64,000 nt of DNA from Micropterus salmoides (lineage: Eukaryota; Chordata; Actinopteri; Centrarchiformes; Centrarchidae), in contig NW_024041373.1 in the NCBI RefSeq assembly GCF_014851395.1, positions 21,894,750 to 21,958,749 of the forward strand, written 5' to 3'. Below the pieces are notes generated by a model. That model had not been told where the DNA came from. It saw only the letters and a list, made by a program, of their open reading frames with translations, and made no database searches. Numbering within the stretch: position 1 is the first letter of the stretch; each line of letters begins with the position of its first letter. The position numbers and the translations under genes are program-made. Below are positions 11,508 to 22,734 of this stretch, in pieces.

Positions 11508-12335
11508 TCAAATAAGATCGGGAAAGGCTCTCCTATAAAAGTGTGTTTTAAGAAGGGACTTAAAAGAGTTCACTGACTCAGCCGACCTGAAGGCATGTGC
11601 TGGTGCGTATGGGACTAAAAGGTCAGAAATATAACATGGCGAGAGGCCATGAAGAGCTTTAAAAGTGATCAATAAAATTTTAAAGTCAATTCTAAAACAC
11701 ACTGGGAGCCAGTGTAATGAAGCTAACACAGGGGTGATGTGGTCATATTTCTTTGTTCTGGTTAAAAACCTGGCAGCTGAGTTCTGGACAATCTGGAGTC
11801 GATCAGTAGATTTTTGGGTTAAACAAGTGAAAAGGCAATAATCCAGGCGTGAAGAGATGAAGTCATGTAAAATGGTCTCGGTGTCCTTAAAAGTTAACAT
11901 AGATCGCTATATTTCTAAGTAGATAAAAACATGATTGAACAAGCTTTGTGGTGTGCTGCTCGAAATTTAAATTACTATCAAACCAGACACCAAGGTTCTT
12001 TGCAACAGGCTTAATGTGATTTACTAGGGAACCAACAGATGGCAGTATTTGTTTTGCCATCTGCTGGGACCCAATGACCAGGATTTCTGTTTTGTCTGAG
12101 TTCAGCTGGAGGAAATTATTTGACATCCATTTTTTAACTTCACAAAGTTAAGTGAACTCAGCATTCCAGGATCTGTGGATCTGACGGGCAAGTATATTTG
12201 TGTGTCATCAGCATAAATATGAAAAGAAATACCATGCTTATGGATAATATGTCCAAGGGGAAGCAGATAGAAGGAAAACAAAATGGGTCCTAAGACCGAC
12301 CCCTGAGGCACACCATATTTAACTGGACAGAACAA
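11508..12335 (-). pseudogene. L2 reverse transcriptase pseudogene (three frames)
   Basis: Coding remnant of the LINE above. The first frame, 12335-12102, holds GVPQGS and YADD. A frame change near 12110-12126 leads to the second frame, with the LGVWFDSNLNF block. A second change near 11887-11900 leads to the C-terminal 130 residues. The YADD box is intact, but the frame breaks and the missing N-terminus rule out a working enzyme. Confidence 0.88.
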
Positions 12336-12360
12336 AGAGACATAGTTGTTTACAAACAGC

Positions 12361-13375
12361 TTTGCCTGGTTTATGTTTATGTGTTAGGACATTGTTTTTA
12401 AACAATGTTTAAAAGATTTTAAAATGTACATAAAACAATAATAACACATTTATTGGGAACCCTGCAAAAAGTCCCACAGATTGAAAATATCCAACCAGAA
12501 TGATGCTACACATGTTGATGTCACTTAAGCAACTGATTGCAGTGCAGTACTTTTGTCTATATAAGCAATGACCTGTTTTATTAATATTGACTGAGAGGAC
12601 ATTCTATATTTTTGATTCTGTCAAACAAATCCATGAATGGACAAAAATCAACAATAAATTAGTCTGTATCTCAATACTGTATGACTTACCCTGTCTGTGG
12701 CACTCAGACCCAAGCCCATTTGTTCCCACTGAAGTGTCTCAAATATATACTTTTTTAAGGTTTGATGATTTCCTAAAACAGCTGGGCACTTTCCAGCAAA
12801 TGTTACTCAAACAGGAGTAAATAATGTATATGCTGGGGACTACTTTCAGCTGCAGAATTGGTGCTTTAATGAGTATTTACTGCAACAGGACTGTGTAGAC
12901 AGGACTGGCTCAAAATAAACTACAGTGTATACAACAATGGTGGAATACGGCACACAAGAATAAGTTCAGATGGTTTTGGTCTATTTGTGGGATTTGTTGA
13001 CATTAAGAAACATATAGAATATCACCTGGCGTTAAAGTAATTGTTTACAAAGTTGCAGTTATTATGGCAGATGCTAATTCAGAATTGTAAAAACAATCTG
13101 TTTTACAACCAAGCTAGTAATTTTGCTTATACACAAATTTTGGATTTAGCACCACTTTATAGTGAAGATACCATGAATGGTGTAGGATGTGAATAATGTT
13201 TTGCCTCATGTTGTATTATCTGACTGAGCTCCTTTCACAGACAAGCTCTAATCATAAGGAAACAGTTTCTGCCCTTTCCCATAATCTATCATTCATTTCA
13301 GCTTTATCCCCATAACCTATCAATCATCATGGGCTCGATCTATAACCAGATTACTTAGAACTACCCTATATATAA

Positions 13376-13376
<1 letters not shown>
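12361..13376. other. Non-coding AT-rich DNA, nothing recognised
   Basis: No repeat family or exon supported. The 77-residue open frame at 12587-12820 has no recognisable domain. Confidence 0.5.
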
Positions 13377-13434
<58 letters not shown>

Positions 13435-13454
13435 AACACATACACATACACATG
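13377..13454. repeat. (CA)n microsatellite, interrupted
   Basis: About 40 bp of pure CA, then CAAACACACA, CACAAACACA and TACACATACA interruptions. Confidence 0.96.
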
Positions 13455-14740
13455 ACCACAAAACTATAGGTATTATTACAGTAACACTATCACTAATGGT
13501 ATTTGTGGAGAGTTATCCCATCTTTGTTCCTATCATATCACTAGATGGGATTAATGGATCCCTGAGCGTGACGCTTGAATTAAACTGCACTCCCTCCATG
13601 CTAGGTGTAGAGATAAACACATCCAAGTATAGACCTTTGAACCAGCAACAACTCAGCCCATCTGCCACTCAGCTACAGGAGTTGTAAGCCAAGGGCACAA
13701 TTATACCTCACTCACCATAAAAGCATCAGCGGCCTAAAGCCATAAAGAAACGATCTGGTTTGCAGGTTGACCTTTGACTGAAAACAAATGATGACAAAGT
13801 TCTCTTACTTCAGCTTTCTTTGGAATAAATTTACTTGACTTTTATATGTTAGACATACAAACTGAGTCTACCGCATCCAGCCGACTCCCTCCCATTTTTA
13901 GTGGATGACATTTTTGTTTCATGTAATTCTCTTTTTGCTACCATCTCATCCAGGGACTGAGCATGCAGATTGTGTTCATCTCTAGTCCTCTGCAGCTGAC
14001 ATGTTGAAGTTGGCTGGCTCACTTAACTGCTTAATCAGGGCAGTACTTTGTCCCCTGTTAAGGAAGGGTACTGAATGAGTGGACTTCTTGTGGGCCAAAA
14101 AAAGATGTTTGCATTAAAGTAAAGTACTAACTTTTCTTCGTTTGTCTAAATCTTAGGGAAAGGGGAATTTTTGCAGATGATGGGACTAAAAAAATTTGAG
14201 CTTTAAAAATTTAAGAAACTTAAGATTTGAGAAAACTTGCCCAATTTACTGTCCTATAGAAATATATATCAAGAATAAGAAAATATATTGCATTTTTGCA
14301 GTTTTATGACAGTATTTGTGCTTTGCTTTGTTTTTGCTTTGTAGAAAAGGAGAAAGTATTTGAATCTTTTTGGTGTTTCCAATCATTTGTTACCTCATTT
14401 CACAATTAGTATGAACAAAATTAGAATTGAATAAGCAATTAGATTTAAATAAAAAGGCTGTTCTTACTGGCTTATACATGGAGACTTGTCTATTTAAAAA
14501 TTAAAATGTTACTGCTGCTGAGGTTATTTATAGATTTATAATAAAGATTATAAACAAAATAATAATAACGATAATAATAATTGTTATTATTATTTAGTAT
14601 CGTTTATAAGAATTCAAATATTAACAGTCAAAGTTATTTCCCTTTTTTGTGCGTCATCTATTTTCGCTTGCAGTTAAAGAAATGAGTTGCAGCTCCAGAA
14701 TAAAAGCGATTAAACGAGAGGGGATTATTTTGAATGAGGT
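13455..14740. other. Non-coding DNA with an AT hairpin at 14571-14593
   Basis: Mostly AT-rich. ATAATAATAA (14571-14580) pairs perfectly with TTATTATTAT (14584-14593) around a TTG loop, within a longer imperfect palindrome. No gene supported. Confidence 0.5.
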
Positions 14741-14835
14741 CAGTGTTGATGTGAATTAAAACAGCGTCGCCACTGGAGGCCTAGTCACTCAACCAGACAG
14801 TGCCGAGGAGGCTTATATTGGGAGAGGCGTTAAAA
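14741..14835. promoter_or_regulatory. Small candidate regulatory block
   Basis: CpG-retaining, non-repetitive segment (GTGAATTAAAACAGCGTCGCC, GGAGAGGCGTTAAAATCCG within it) followed by a pyrimidine tract (14845-14900). Weak inference. Confidence 0.2.
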
Positions 14836-15234
14836 TCCGTTTTCTCATCTCCTCTCTCTCTTCCCTGCACCACCTCTTCTCCATCTCTCCCCTCGTCTGA
14901 GAAAGCCCAGTCCTGAAAGACAACCCGCATCATCATGCCATTAAATATTTAAGCAAAACACTGAAACTATATGAAAGATTAAGGGTGCATAAAAATAATT
15001 AAGGATTATCGCAATGAAAAATGCATGCTCGCTGTAACCTAGGAGTTCATGATATGAACAATACAATATTAATGGTCTGGAGTGGAGGACTGTGCAGGCA
15101 ATTCTGTAGCCTCATTAAAAGGAATGTGTTTGTGTCTGGCTCAGTCAAGGCTGCAAGCTACAGATACCAGATCAGCCTCCACTGTTTACAGGTCGACAGA
15201 ACAAACAAAGGTAATGAAACCATTCTGTGTAATA

Positions 15235-15236
<2 letters not shown>
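14836..15236. other. Pyrimidine tract and non-coding spacer
   Basis: C/T-rich from 14845 to 14900, then AT-rich sequence. Nothing recognised. Confidence 0.5.

Positions 15237-15290
<54 letters not shown>
15237..15290. repeat. (GT)27 microsatellite
   Basis: Uninterrupted GT array of about 54 bp, one of the longest pure arrays in the window. Confidence 0.98.
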
Positions 15291-15293
<3 letters not shown>

Positions 15294-15775
15294 CAGGGGA
15301 TACCTTAATAAAACAAAGATATGTAACCACCCAGCAGCTTATATGTAAAATAACATTTTCACATGACATTAATAACATTCTCACAGTGCCAGTTTTATCC
15401 ACAGAAGGTCATTTTCAATGCAGGTCGAATACCGGGGATATATTCAGGGCCACGGAAATTAGAAAGCACCAATACCTTAAATCACATTACCATGAACAGA
15501 CTCCATTTCTTTCACTGAATTATGAAAGCGTGAACAGCCTCATATATCTTTTATGTCCGCGGTCCATTTTTGAGGAGTAGTGTGCTCATTTCTCGCGGGA
15601 CATTGATATTTTAACAGTGTTTTAATTATTGGACGGGAGAAGCTGAAGGGCAGGCGCAATGATGAGGTTTCCCCACATCGTTGGTTTTCAACAATGTGAG
15701 CTCTTTGACACATTTTCAGGTCATTCTGCGATGAATGAAATACAAATGAAACCCATCGCCTATTGGAATAAGGTA
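15291..15775. other. Non-coding spacer
   Basis: No repeat family or exon recognised. Some CpG retention begins near 15550. Confidence 0.5.
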
Positions 15776-15965
15776 TCAATAATTGGCGGCGCAGCGTAAA
15801 ACGCGGCGACCGGAGAATTTGGGTGATTTGACCTCTCCTGAAGCGGAGGATTAGGGGCCAAACATAATAATGGAAAAGTCATTGTGTCAGCGGATTATGC
15901 AACTATCTTTAGGAGCCAGCACAAGCCTTATATGATGGAGTGAAAATGTGAAAGTTTCAAACGTT
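15776..15965. promoter_or_regulatory. Candidate conserved non-coding element
   Basis: CpG-rich start (GGCGGCGCAGCG, ACGCGGCGACCGG) followed by balanced single-copy sequence with ATAATAATGG, GGATTATGC (OTX/PITX-like GGATTA core, about 15892) and CTTATATGATGG. No open frame of interest. Inferred from composition and motifs. Confidence 0.3.
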
Positions 15966-16269
15966 TCAGATATCTGTCAGGGAAAAAATAGCCTATGTTG
16001 CCTTATGGGAAATATGCATTGTGCGTGCATACACTGGCACTGGCATTATTGTCAATTATTGTATCTGAAATATCTTGTTTCCCTTTGGGATAGTATCTTC
16101 CAGAGCTGAGTGCACATAATTTATTAGAATAAATTCTCCATTTATAACAAATTGGACCAGTTACAACAAACCTGTGTAAACAAACCCAACCATAAACTAT
16201 TTTCCGATTAATATAACTTTCAAGAAAACAATATTATTTTTAAAGAGAAATGGCCATTAAAATTGATGC

Positions 16270-16273
<4 letters not shown>
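15966..16273. other. Non-coding AT-rich spacer
   Basis: Nothing recognised. Confidence 0.5.

Positions 16274-16322
<49 letters not shown>
16274..16322. repeat. (CA)24 microsatellite
   Basis: Uninterrupted CA array directly abutting the candidate regulatory block that follows. Confidence 0.97.
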
Positions 16323-16323
<1 letters not shown>

Positions 16324-16620
16324 CGGTGAAGTGCTCCTGTCAGTGTCTTCTCAGTGAGATGCTCCCTCCATTAGTGCGGGTGACCGCACACTGCGGCTCC
16401 CCCGCTCGAGCGGCAGATTAGACGCAGATTCTGCCGCTATTATGAATTCAAATACATCCTCCCGTGATTGAAGGGAACCATTACAATAATCCACGGGCTG
16501 CTGCAGATAATGGCACAAGGTATGCACAGCCTTCAGCCGCCGTGACAGGATATTGAACGGAGGTGAAAAGTTAACAAAATTATCAAATAGCCAAGACCGT
16601 GCTTCCCTTAGATGTCACTG
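16323..16620. promoter_or_regulatory. Candidate conserved element with nested palindromes
   Basis: GC-balanced, CpG-retaining, non-repetitive block. It contains a perfect 12-bp palindrome CCGCTCGAGCGG (16402-16413), overlapped by an 8-bp inverted repeat GCGGCAGA / TCTGCCGC (16410-16417 / 16430-16437). Further on are CTATTATGAATTC, GTGATTGAAGG, CCATTACAATAATCC and ATCAAATAG. No coding frame. Its features suit a transcription-factor-bound enhancer, but conservation is not tested. Confidence 0.35.
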
Positions 16621-17473
16621 GGCCGAGAAATAAAATAATAATAAAAAGAAAAAAAATATGCGGGCTCTATTAGAAAACCACAGCGTCTGAGGTTAAATCA
16701 CAGACTTAGTTTCATTTTAACTGCAACTGTTGCTAAATATCAGAAGCAGTCTCCAATATCATATTATTATATTGATGATATATGCAGCCTGACATGTAGT
16801 GGTAATATGCCTACATGCCTATGTTTTATAGCTTGTCAAATGCAAAGTTATCTATAGAGTAATAGTGAATGGGTCTCCTGTTACAAACTCATTTCGAGTC
16901 CTTTCACATTTATGTCCATAAATTAAGAGGGGTGGCCTTCCAGTGAAGGTCTATTCTCTCCGCAGCAGACGCAGAGGGGCAGCAGCAGCAGCAGCCCCTA
17001 ATCATCTCAACAGACTCCCTGGCTCGTATTGTTCCTCAGTGGCATCATTTTGCTCAACAATTGTTGGAGTTAGGCTAGCACGTTGTTGCCCGGGCTTCAT
17101 AGACTGAAGAGAAAACCTGAACAATAACAACAATAACAGAATCAAACGGGATGGGAGGAAACCAGGAAAGCTTCCTTTTGTGCTTCCGTTTAGAGGTAAC
17201 AAAGGAGGCCTTAAAAGACAACATTATGCCACTCTGGGCAAATATTTAGTCTGGTTCTACTGTGTAGAGCTATTAACAGTGCCTTTGGATTTGCAGGTAT
17301 TTTTGTTGCCATTTAAAACAAGATGATGCTGTCTGTCAAAGGTGACAGTTTTTTAATTAATTATTAAATTTGTTTTATTATTATTTTTTATATAATTTTT
17401 CCACACATTAACAGAAAATCGTAGCGCCAAAGAGACAGTTCTGTGTTGTTGTTGCAGTAGATATTTATGCTAA
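16621..17473. other. Non-coding DNA, nothing recognised
   Basis: AT-rich with A-runs near 16640 and a short CAG run (16980-16995). No gene supported. Confidence 0.5.
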
Positions 17474-17508
17474 TGTGTGTGTGTGCGTGTGTGTGTGTGT
17501 GCGCGCGC
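17474..17508. repeat. (TG)n/(CG)n alternating microsatellite
   Basis: TG array with one CG interruption, ending GCGCGCGC. Purine-pyrimidine alternation favours Z-DNA. Confidence 0.94.
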
Positions 17509-17514
17509 CTCATG

Positions 17515-17770
17515 GAGTCGTTCTGCGGGGAGAAATGATAGTCGCATTAACCCTTCAACTCTTATTTCATGGCTGCCTCGTTAAGAAGCTTGTGGATTTA
17601 ATTACCAGCGGTGGAGGCTGGGAAGGTACAAGGCCCCGTGTCGCCGTGTAATTGGAAGCATTTCTCTCTACACCCAACTTAACATTTTCCACCCATCTCT
17701 AATTGTCGAGTACAATTCACACTCATTAATAAGGCGAATTATGTAATTTTCAAAACAGGACTTGGGTGTG
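17515..17770. promoter_or_regulatory. Candidate conserved enhancer rich in homeodomain cores
   Basis: Single-copy, base-balanced block with repeated TAAT-type cores: GATTTAATTACC (about 17595), GTGTAATTGG (17647), TCTAATTGTCG (17699), CTCATTAATAAGG (17723) and TTATGTAATT (17739). It also retains CpGs (GAGTCGTTCTGCGG, CCCCGTGTCGCCG). The density of homeodomain-like sites with no open frame is what makes it stand out. Conservation is not tested. Confidence 0.4.
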
Positions 17771-18040
17771 CATGATGGGGGGATGTTGAGCAATAGACTG
17801 ATAATTCCTGCTAACTTGAAGCCACATTCAGTACAAATACACTACATGGCCCATGCTGCTGCTTATAGGCAAAGCTATAATTAAAACCACATCAATTTTA
17901 AAAGGCTCCTTTTGTGCATACATAGCATTAGTGTTGGTGAAACTCTACCGTAAATTGCCACACACTCTGTGCATACATACTATATTTTAGCTTGTGAAGT
18001 CAATTTCAAAATAGCTATCTTTAAAAATGTATTGTGGGCT

Positions 18041-18041
<1 letters not shown>
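17771..18041. other. Non-coding spacer
   Basis: Nothing recognised. Confidence 0.5.
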
Positions 18042-18111
<70 letters not shown>

Positions 18112-18140
18112 AACACATGCACACACACACACAAACACAT
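18042..18140. repeat. (AC)31 microsatellite with imperfect extension
   Basis: About 62 bp of pure AC (to 18104), then interrupted ACGCACAC / AAACACATGC units to about 18140. Confidence 0.97.
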
Positions 18141-18720
18141 GCACCATAGCACATCACATCACAGAAACAATATTGATATCAACTCATAGACAGAATATAC
18201 ATAGCTATGTACAATGTATATACATGTGTATCAAAAATGCATTCATGGGTGATAAAAAAAAGTACTGTGCTGAACATCAAGACTTTGTTTCACACTTATG
18301 CGGTCATTCTTGTTAGCTCATGATTGCTGAACAATGGATATTGGTGTAGCCTATTTGATAACTAACATTACAAGTTTTTACAAGATATGAAAATGAACTG
18401 GTAGAATAAGTTGTTATAAAAAAGGAATTTAGGAGTTATTTAAGAATGCTGCAAAAAGGATTAGACTGCCAAAAATATTTGACCTTTCTATGAAGGGCCT
18501 TGGAATATAAATGAGTTTGACTATTGTGGCTAGATGTCTTCTCTGTGGCTACTGTATGGCTTTCCTCTTCATTAATTATCTCCACTCCCTCTGTCCTTAT
18601 CAGTTCCCTTCTCTTTTTATTCACTTCCCTGTTCTCTCTCCTCCCTGCCCTCCATGCATGCCAGGTATCCAAGCTACGTGGCTATTTCAGTTTGCTCAAC
18701 ACAGTCATATCTTCTCTCTG
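18141..18720. other. Non-coding DNA, nothing recognised
   Basis: C/T-rich segment from 18590 to 18655. Otherwise no signal. Confidence 0.5.
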
Positions 18721-19100
18721 TCTTGTTTTAATCACCATTCAATAACCGCGATGACTGTGTGAATGGCAACATTTAATGGGCCACACTTCATTTGCTCTTT
18801 TAAAATTGGCTTGCGTTAAAGGCAAACAACAACGACAGACCCCGCCTGGAATAGAGAAATCACATATGGTGACAGCCGTGGCGAGGCGAGGGCCAAATAC
18901 TGCTGCAAATGAAGTCCTCAGCCACAAGACTCCATTAAAACGTCGCAATGTGATACCAATCTGCAACTTTATTATTGCAGGGCCCACTTCCCCGACACCA
19001 GCACTGTAGCCGCCGCGGTACTCCATTCTGCATTATCAGAAAACACAGTCATTAAAAAGCATTTGACCTTTTTGTAGCGAGTATCGAGAAATTACCTTTC
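18721..19100. promoter_or_regulatory. Candidate conserved non-coding element
   Basis: A 380-bp single-copy block that keeps CpGs and carries CATTCAATAACCGCG, TTAATGGGCC, TTAAAATTGG, GAAATCACATATGG, CCATTAAAACGTCGC, CTTTATTATTGCAGG and TCATTAAAAAG. Both strands have open frames (77 and 95 residues), but without domains or good splice contexts, so a non-coding role is preferred. Conservation is not tested. Confidence 0.35.
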
Positions 19101-20310
19101 CTATTTGGTTCTCATCCCCCCACCCCTTTCCTTCCCACCTTGTTCGGCGAATAAATCACTTCACAGCAAATTGTAATGCAACTCCTCTTTTGCTGTGAGT
19201 GGCGTTAGGTTCGCTCTGCTTCGACAGCGCCTGAGGAGATACCTCCATAATTAAATGTTACATCTGCCAATTGTTTCACAGACACAATGAGGAGGAGGGA
19301 GGGGACGGCTGGAGAGCAGAGGAAGAGAGGACGGGGGTAGGAAGCGGTGGAGGAGACAAGTGGAGGTGAGACAATGCTCCAGGGTGGACTGTTTGAAGAG
19401 AAGATTGCAAAGGCCAGCCAAGGAAAAGGGAGGAAGAGAAGGGAGTAGACAGGTAATAGAAGGAGAGGTGAGGAGAGATTCTTGGACTCACATTGAGCAT
19501 CTCAGTGTCATCATCCTAGTCTGTATTGATCTGATGTGTGTGGATGTGTACGTATCCTTGTGTGAGTGTGTGTGAACGAAACAGACAGCTGAAGTGTTAG
19601 AAGTGTAACAGCGTATCCTAACACTTTGAAATCCTCTGCTCAGACAGCAGCTATCTCAGATATCTTGGCCTCGCTGCCTTTCACTGACACCTGGAACCAA
19701 TAGCCTTGCATAGTGGAAAACAACCAAAGTGCCCGTGGCTTGTGTGTGTATGGGTGTGCGTGTCTGTGTCTGTGATAATGAATAGTTATTGTCTCATGGT
19801 GCATCTCATCATACACCTCAGCATCCAATGACACACACACACACGCACACGCACACACACACTCACTAGAGGAGAGGCTATGTACCCACACCCACCACAC
19901 ATGCATACACATACACATGCAATGACGCAGGCACACGCACAACTCCTCCCCACGTCTACAGAGCAAGCCTTTGTTTACCCCTGGTGAAATGAAAACTGTG
20001 GTGGGAGTTGCTCTAGTTGTTACATATCACCCTGTGAGCAATTAGCAAACTGCACAGGGGGTGGAGGAAAAACATACAGCATCCCACATGACACCGTCTG
20101 TCTCCGTGTATGATTTCTGGAAGGCGCACGTGTGTATCTCTGTTGGTGTGTGCATGTTTGTGTTGTAGTTTCACTTGTTTTTATTAGATTATTTGTGGCC
20201 TGGCTGCTTTTTTTTAAAAGACAAAAACAGTAGTGTCATAGATGAGAAGGGGTATAGAAGTAAATGGGGAGCAGGGACCACATTTAACTCATGATCTGGA
20301 TTTGAAGAGT
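19101..20310. other. Non-coding DNA with purine and TG/CA patches
   Basis: Purine-rich tract at 19285-19475, TG-rich patches at 19530-19575 and 19740-19770, CA-rich patches at 19832-19862 and 19885-19935. The open frames there follow these patches. Confidence 0.55.
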
Positions 20311-20328
20311 TTACCCATATTGTAAAGA

Positions 20329-20642
20329 ACACATTTTCTCACTTACCTTTAGTAGTCCATGCATTTTTGTTTTCTTTGCCCTGGTTTTGAGATATCTGTC
20401 ACGGTTTCTGCTGCCACCCCAATACAATGAATGTGAATGGAATTTCCTTTGCTGTGCTCACAGCATTGAAAAACGGTATCTAAAAAAACAAAATCTCCCA
20501 ACAGGGTCCTTGTTAGTTTTCATTGGGTTTCTTTGGTAGAGATCAGTTCCTCCAGAGTGGAGGCACAAAGCTCAAATAATGGGCAAATAAAACCAAAAAT
20601 CTTTACAGCTAGATACTGCCGGATGGAAGTGAGAAAATGTGT
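20329..20642. mobile_element. Short non-autonomous element with perfect 16-bp terminal inverted repeats
   Basis: ACACATTTTCTCACTT (20329-20344) is the exact reverse complement of AAGTGAGAAAATGTGT (20627-20642), bounding a 314-bp element with no coding capacity. The internal sequence includes ATACAATGAATGTGAATGGA and GTGCTCACAGCATTGA, which I recall from a common teleost repeat. A rearranged relative lies at 58041-58275. This structure fits a MITE derived from a DNA transposon; the autonomous parent is unknown and no target duplication is clear. Confidence 0.75.
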
Positions 20643-22119
20643 GTGTTTTTTTTGTAAATGAGGTAAATAGACCTTTTAAAAGCAGCACAGGCTTATGGTG
20701 ACAAAATTTCAATGTAATGTTGAGGCATACACCCAGAATAATGTTTGTTAGTTTCTTATAATTTTAAAAAAAAGATTTTAAGTCATTTTAGTCAGGCAAC
20801 TATTTAACTGCTACATGCTACAGATGATCAACAACTCCAGTAAATACTTACAGTACCTATACCAATATGTAACTACCATATTATACTGTATCCCCAGGCC
20901 ACTGTTACATTAACCTAAGCCGTGCCACCGTAGCAAATCAACAAGGGGATGAGGAATGGATAAATGGAGGGGTTATGTGGAATAAACCCTGTCTTATGTG
21001 CTGGAGGGTAGAGATGCATTTCCATAACAGCGATAAATTGGATTTAACGGCAAATCATCAACAACAATGGTTGAGGACGCTAAGGGCTGTTGTCTGTCCC
21101 ACCCTACAGCGAGGATCTACGAAGACCTCTGTATATTTTTGTGTGCCTTGGTGCCTGAACGTTCTTGTCTTGTTTAAGGTATGAAATCGCTCTGACCGTA
21201 AGCACCTTCTCTTTCCAGCCGTGACCTGTTATCCATTTAGTTGAGGAGAGTCAGGGGAGTCCTTAGTTTCTCCCCGCAGGCGGATGCCAGCACAGACTCA
21301 ATCTGAACAAGCCCCGCAAGGCAGACTTTGAGCTGCCTACCTGTTACATCTGCTACTCAGGCCTACAGGTGCCATGAAGATAGAGAAATACTAGGTCCGG
21401 GGAGCGGGACATGATCCAAACCCATATGTTTGGTAACAGTAAGTTGTGTACTGCCTTGCTTTCTTTCAGTAAATTGCTTCCCATGTAAGAACTACCCAAA
21501 GTCAGAAATAAACCATAAATGTCCTTTTTGATTCTATTATGCAGAGTATCTTGAATTTATTTTTAGTAATCTCTATCTGTACTCCTCGTTTCAAAACCGG
21601 TTAAAAAAGAAATGTTCCTCAACTTGTCAAGTTTGAAGCACTTCACAAAATACAAAAATCAGACACAGATGAACAAAATTGTCACAAAAGGAGTCATAAC
21701 ACTCAGTTTGAACAGGATGGACCTAATTAAATTTTTGAGAAAAGCAAAGAACACAGACGATGATGACACAAACACACTCACACACAAATACACACACCTC
21801 CCACTGATGGTGATAACAAACAGTGATTAGCATGTGAAAAACAACACAGACAGGGTGTAAGCAAGCAGATGCCTGTTCCCCTATTTGCCAAGTTGATTAG
21901 CCTACTGTCTTAATATCTTTGTTTTGGTGGATGTGTGTCTCTCTCATTCTATTCTGCTCTCTCGCTCTCTCTCTCCCTGGACGACACACCCAAGGCCACC
22001 CTGTAAAATCCTAACATCATCCTAAAGCCAATTCCTGCCTCTTTTACCAAGAAAACAAATACACAATCAAACAACACTAAGCCAATTTCCTCTCTTGCTG
22101 TAGCGTAGTCACCGACACA
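20643..22119. other. Non-coding DNA, nothing firmly recognised
   Basis: The segment 21015-21095 (GATAAATTGGATTTAACGG and surroundings) is CpG-retaining and may be conserved. Pyrimidine-rich at 21935-21978. No exon supported. Confidence 0.45.
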
Positions 22120-22121
22120 CA

Positions 22122-22153
<32 letters not shown>
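22120..22153. repeat. (CA)n microsatellite
   Basis: About 34 bp of CA with one AGACAC interruption at the left edge. Confidence 0.95.
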
Positions 22154-22156
<3 letters not shown>

Positions 22157-22395
22157 CTCCTCTAATTTCCTGGGGCCGTGGTACTGGCAGGGAGTGTGTT
22201 GTAGCGCCAACAGAGCTCTGTGTTTGGGGTAATTGCTCTCGCTGCGTTAGTATGGAAATCTGCAAATGTGTGACAGGGCCAGATAGCTTCCTCCAATGTT
22301 GTTCTGATCCTGCCTCTAGGCCCGCAGCCAAACTATTTTATCTCTTAATGCATTAGAGTGATCTTCCAATTAGCCCACGCTCATAATACTCCCCC
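22154..22395. promoter_or_regulatory. Small candidate regulatory block
   Basis: Non-repetitive, CpG-retaining sequence with GGGTAATTGC, ATGGAAATCTGCAAATG and CATTAGAGTG. Weak inference from composition and motifs. Confidence 0.25.
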
Positions 22396-22734
22396 ATTCC
22401 TGGTGGCTGCCTGCTCTGGGCTGCAGACTGACGGGGAGGGAAGTGGTGCGCATGTAAGTGTGTGTGCAAGTGAGTGTGTCCAAGTAAATGTGTGTGTTCT
22501 GTGGCTTGATGGGATGGGGAGGTGGAGGAGGTTGAGGTGGGCGGGGTTGGTGGCCAGGAAAAGTGAAGTAGAGAGGATGCGGCATATGTGTGTACGCGCA
22601 GGCAGGCGCAGGAGAGTTGTGGGTGGGTAGTGGGTGGTGGTGTGGCGATAGTTCTGCTTGAGAGGTGAAATGAGGTGCTTATTGTGCGCGGCGTGGGGGT
22701 TGCGCCGTTAGTCCGGGGCTCCTGTTGTAAAGTT
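22396..22734. repeat. G/T-rich low-complexity stretch
   Basis: GTG-rich strand-asymmetric sequence (GGGGAGGTGGAGGAGG, GGGTGGGTAGTGGGTGG). G-runs could form G-quadruplexes on the plus strand. The Pro/Thr-rich minus-strand open frame of 138 residues is a by-product. Confidence 0.6.

Larger units (their letters stand above)
11329..12360 (-). mobile_element. L2-clade LINE, 5'-truncated, decayed reverse transcriptase
   Basis: This is the 3' third of a non-LTR retrotransposon on the minus strand. Conceptual translation gives reverse transcriptase motif 4 (GVPQGSVLGPILFS), then the catalytic YADD of motif 5 at 12204-12215, then thumb/connection sequence (NLGVWFDSNLNFEQH), and finally the C-terminal part with LDYCLFTCL, HITPVLASLHWLPV and LLKTHFYRRAF. 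The coding sequence is broken into three overlapping frames (about 12335-12102, 12126-11887, 11900-11508), so it is a pseudogene. The 3' UTR ends in the fish L2 signature GAGCACTTTTC plus TCTTTATT and an (AAT)n tail (11329-11349 on plus). The 5' part (endonuclease and RT motifs 0-3) is absent. About 110 bp are also missing between roughly 11582 and 11590 by comparison with the copy at 60.1 kb. Confidence 0.92.
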
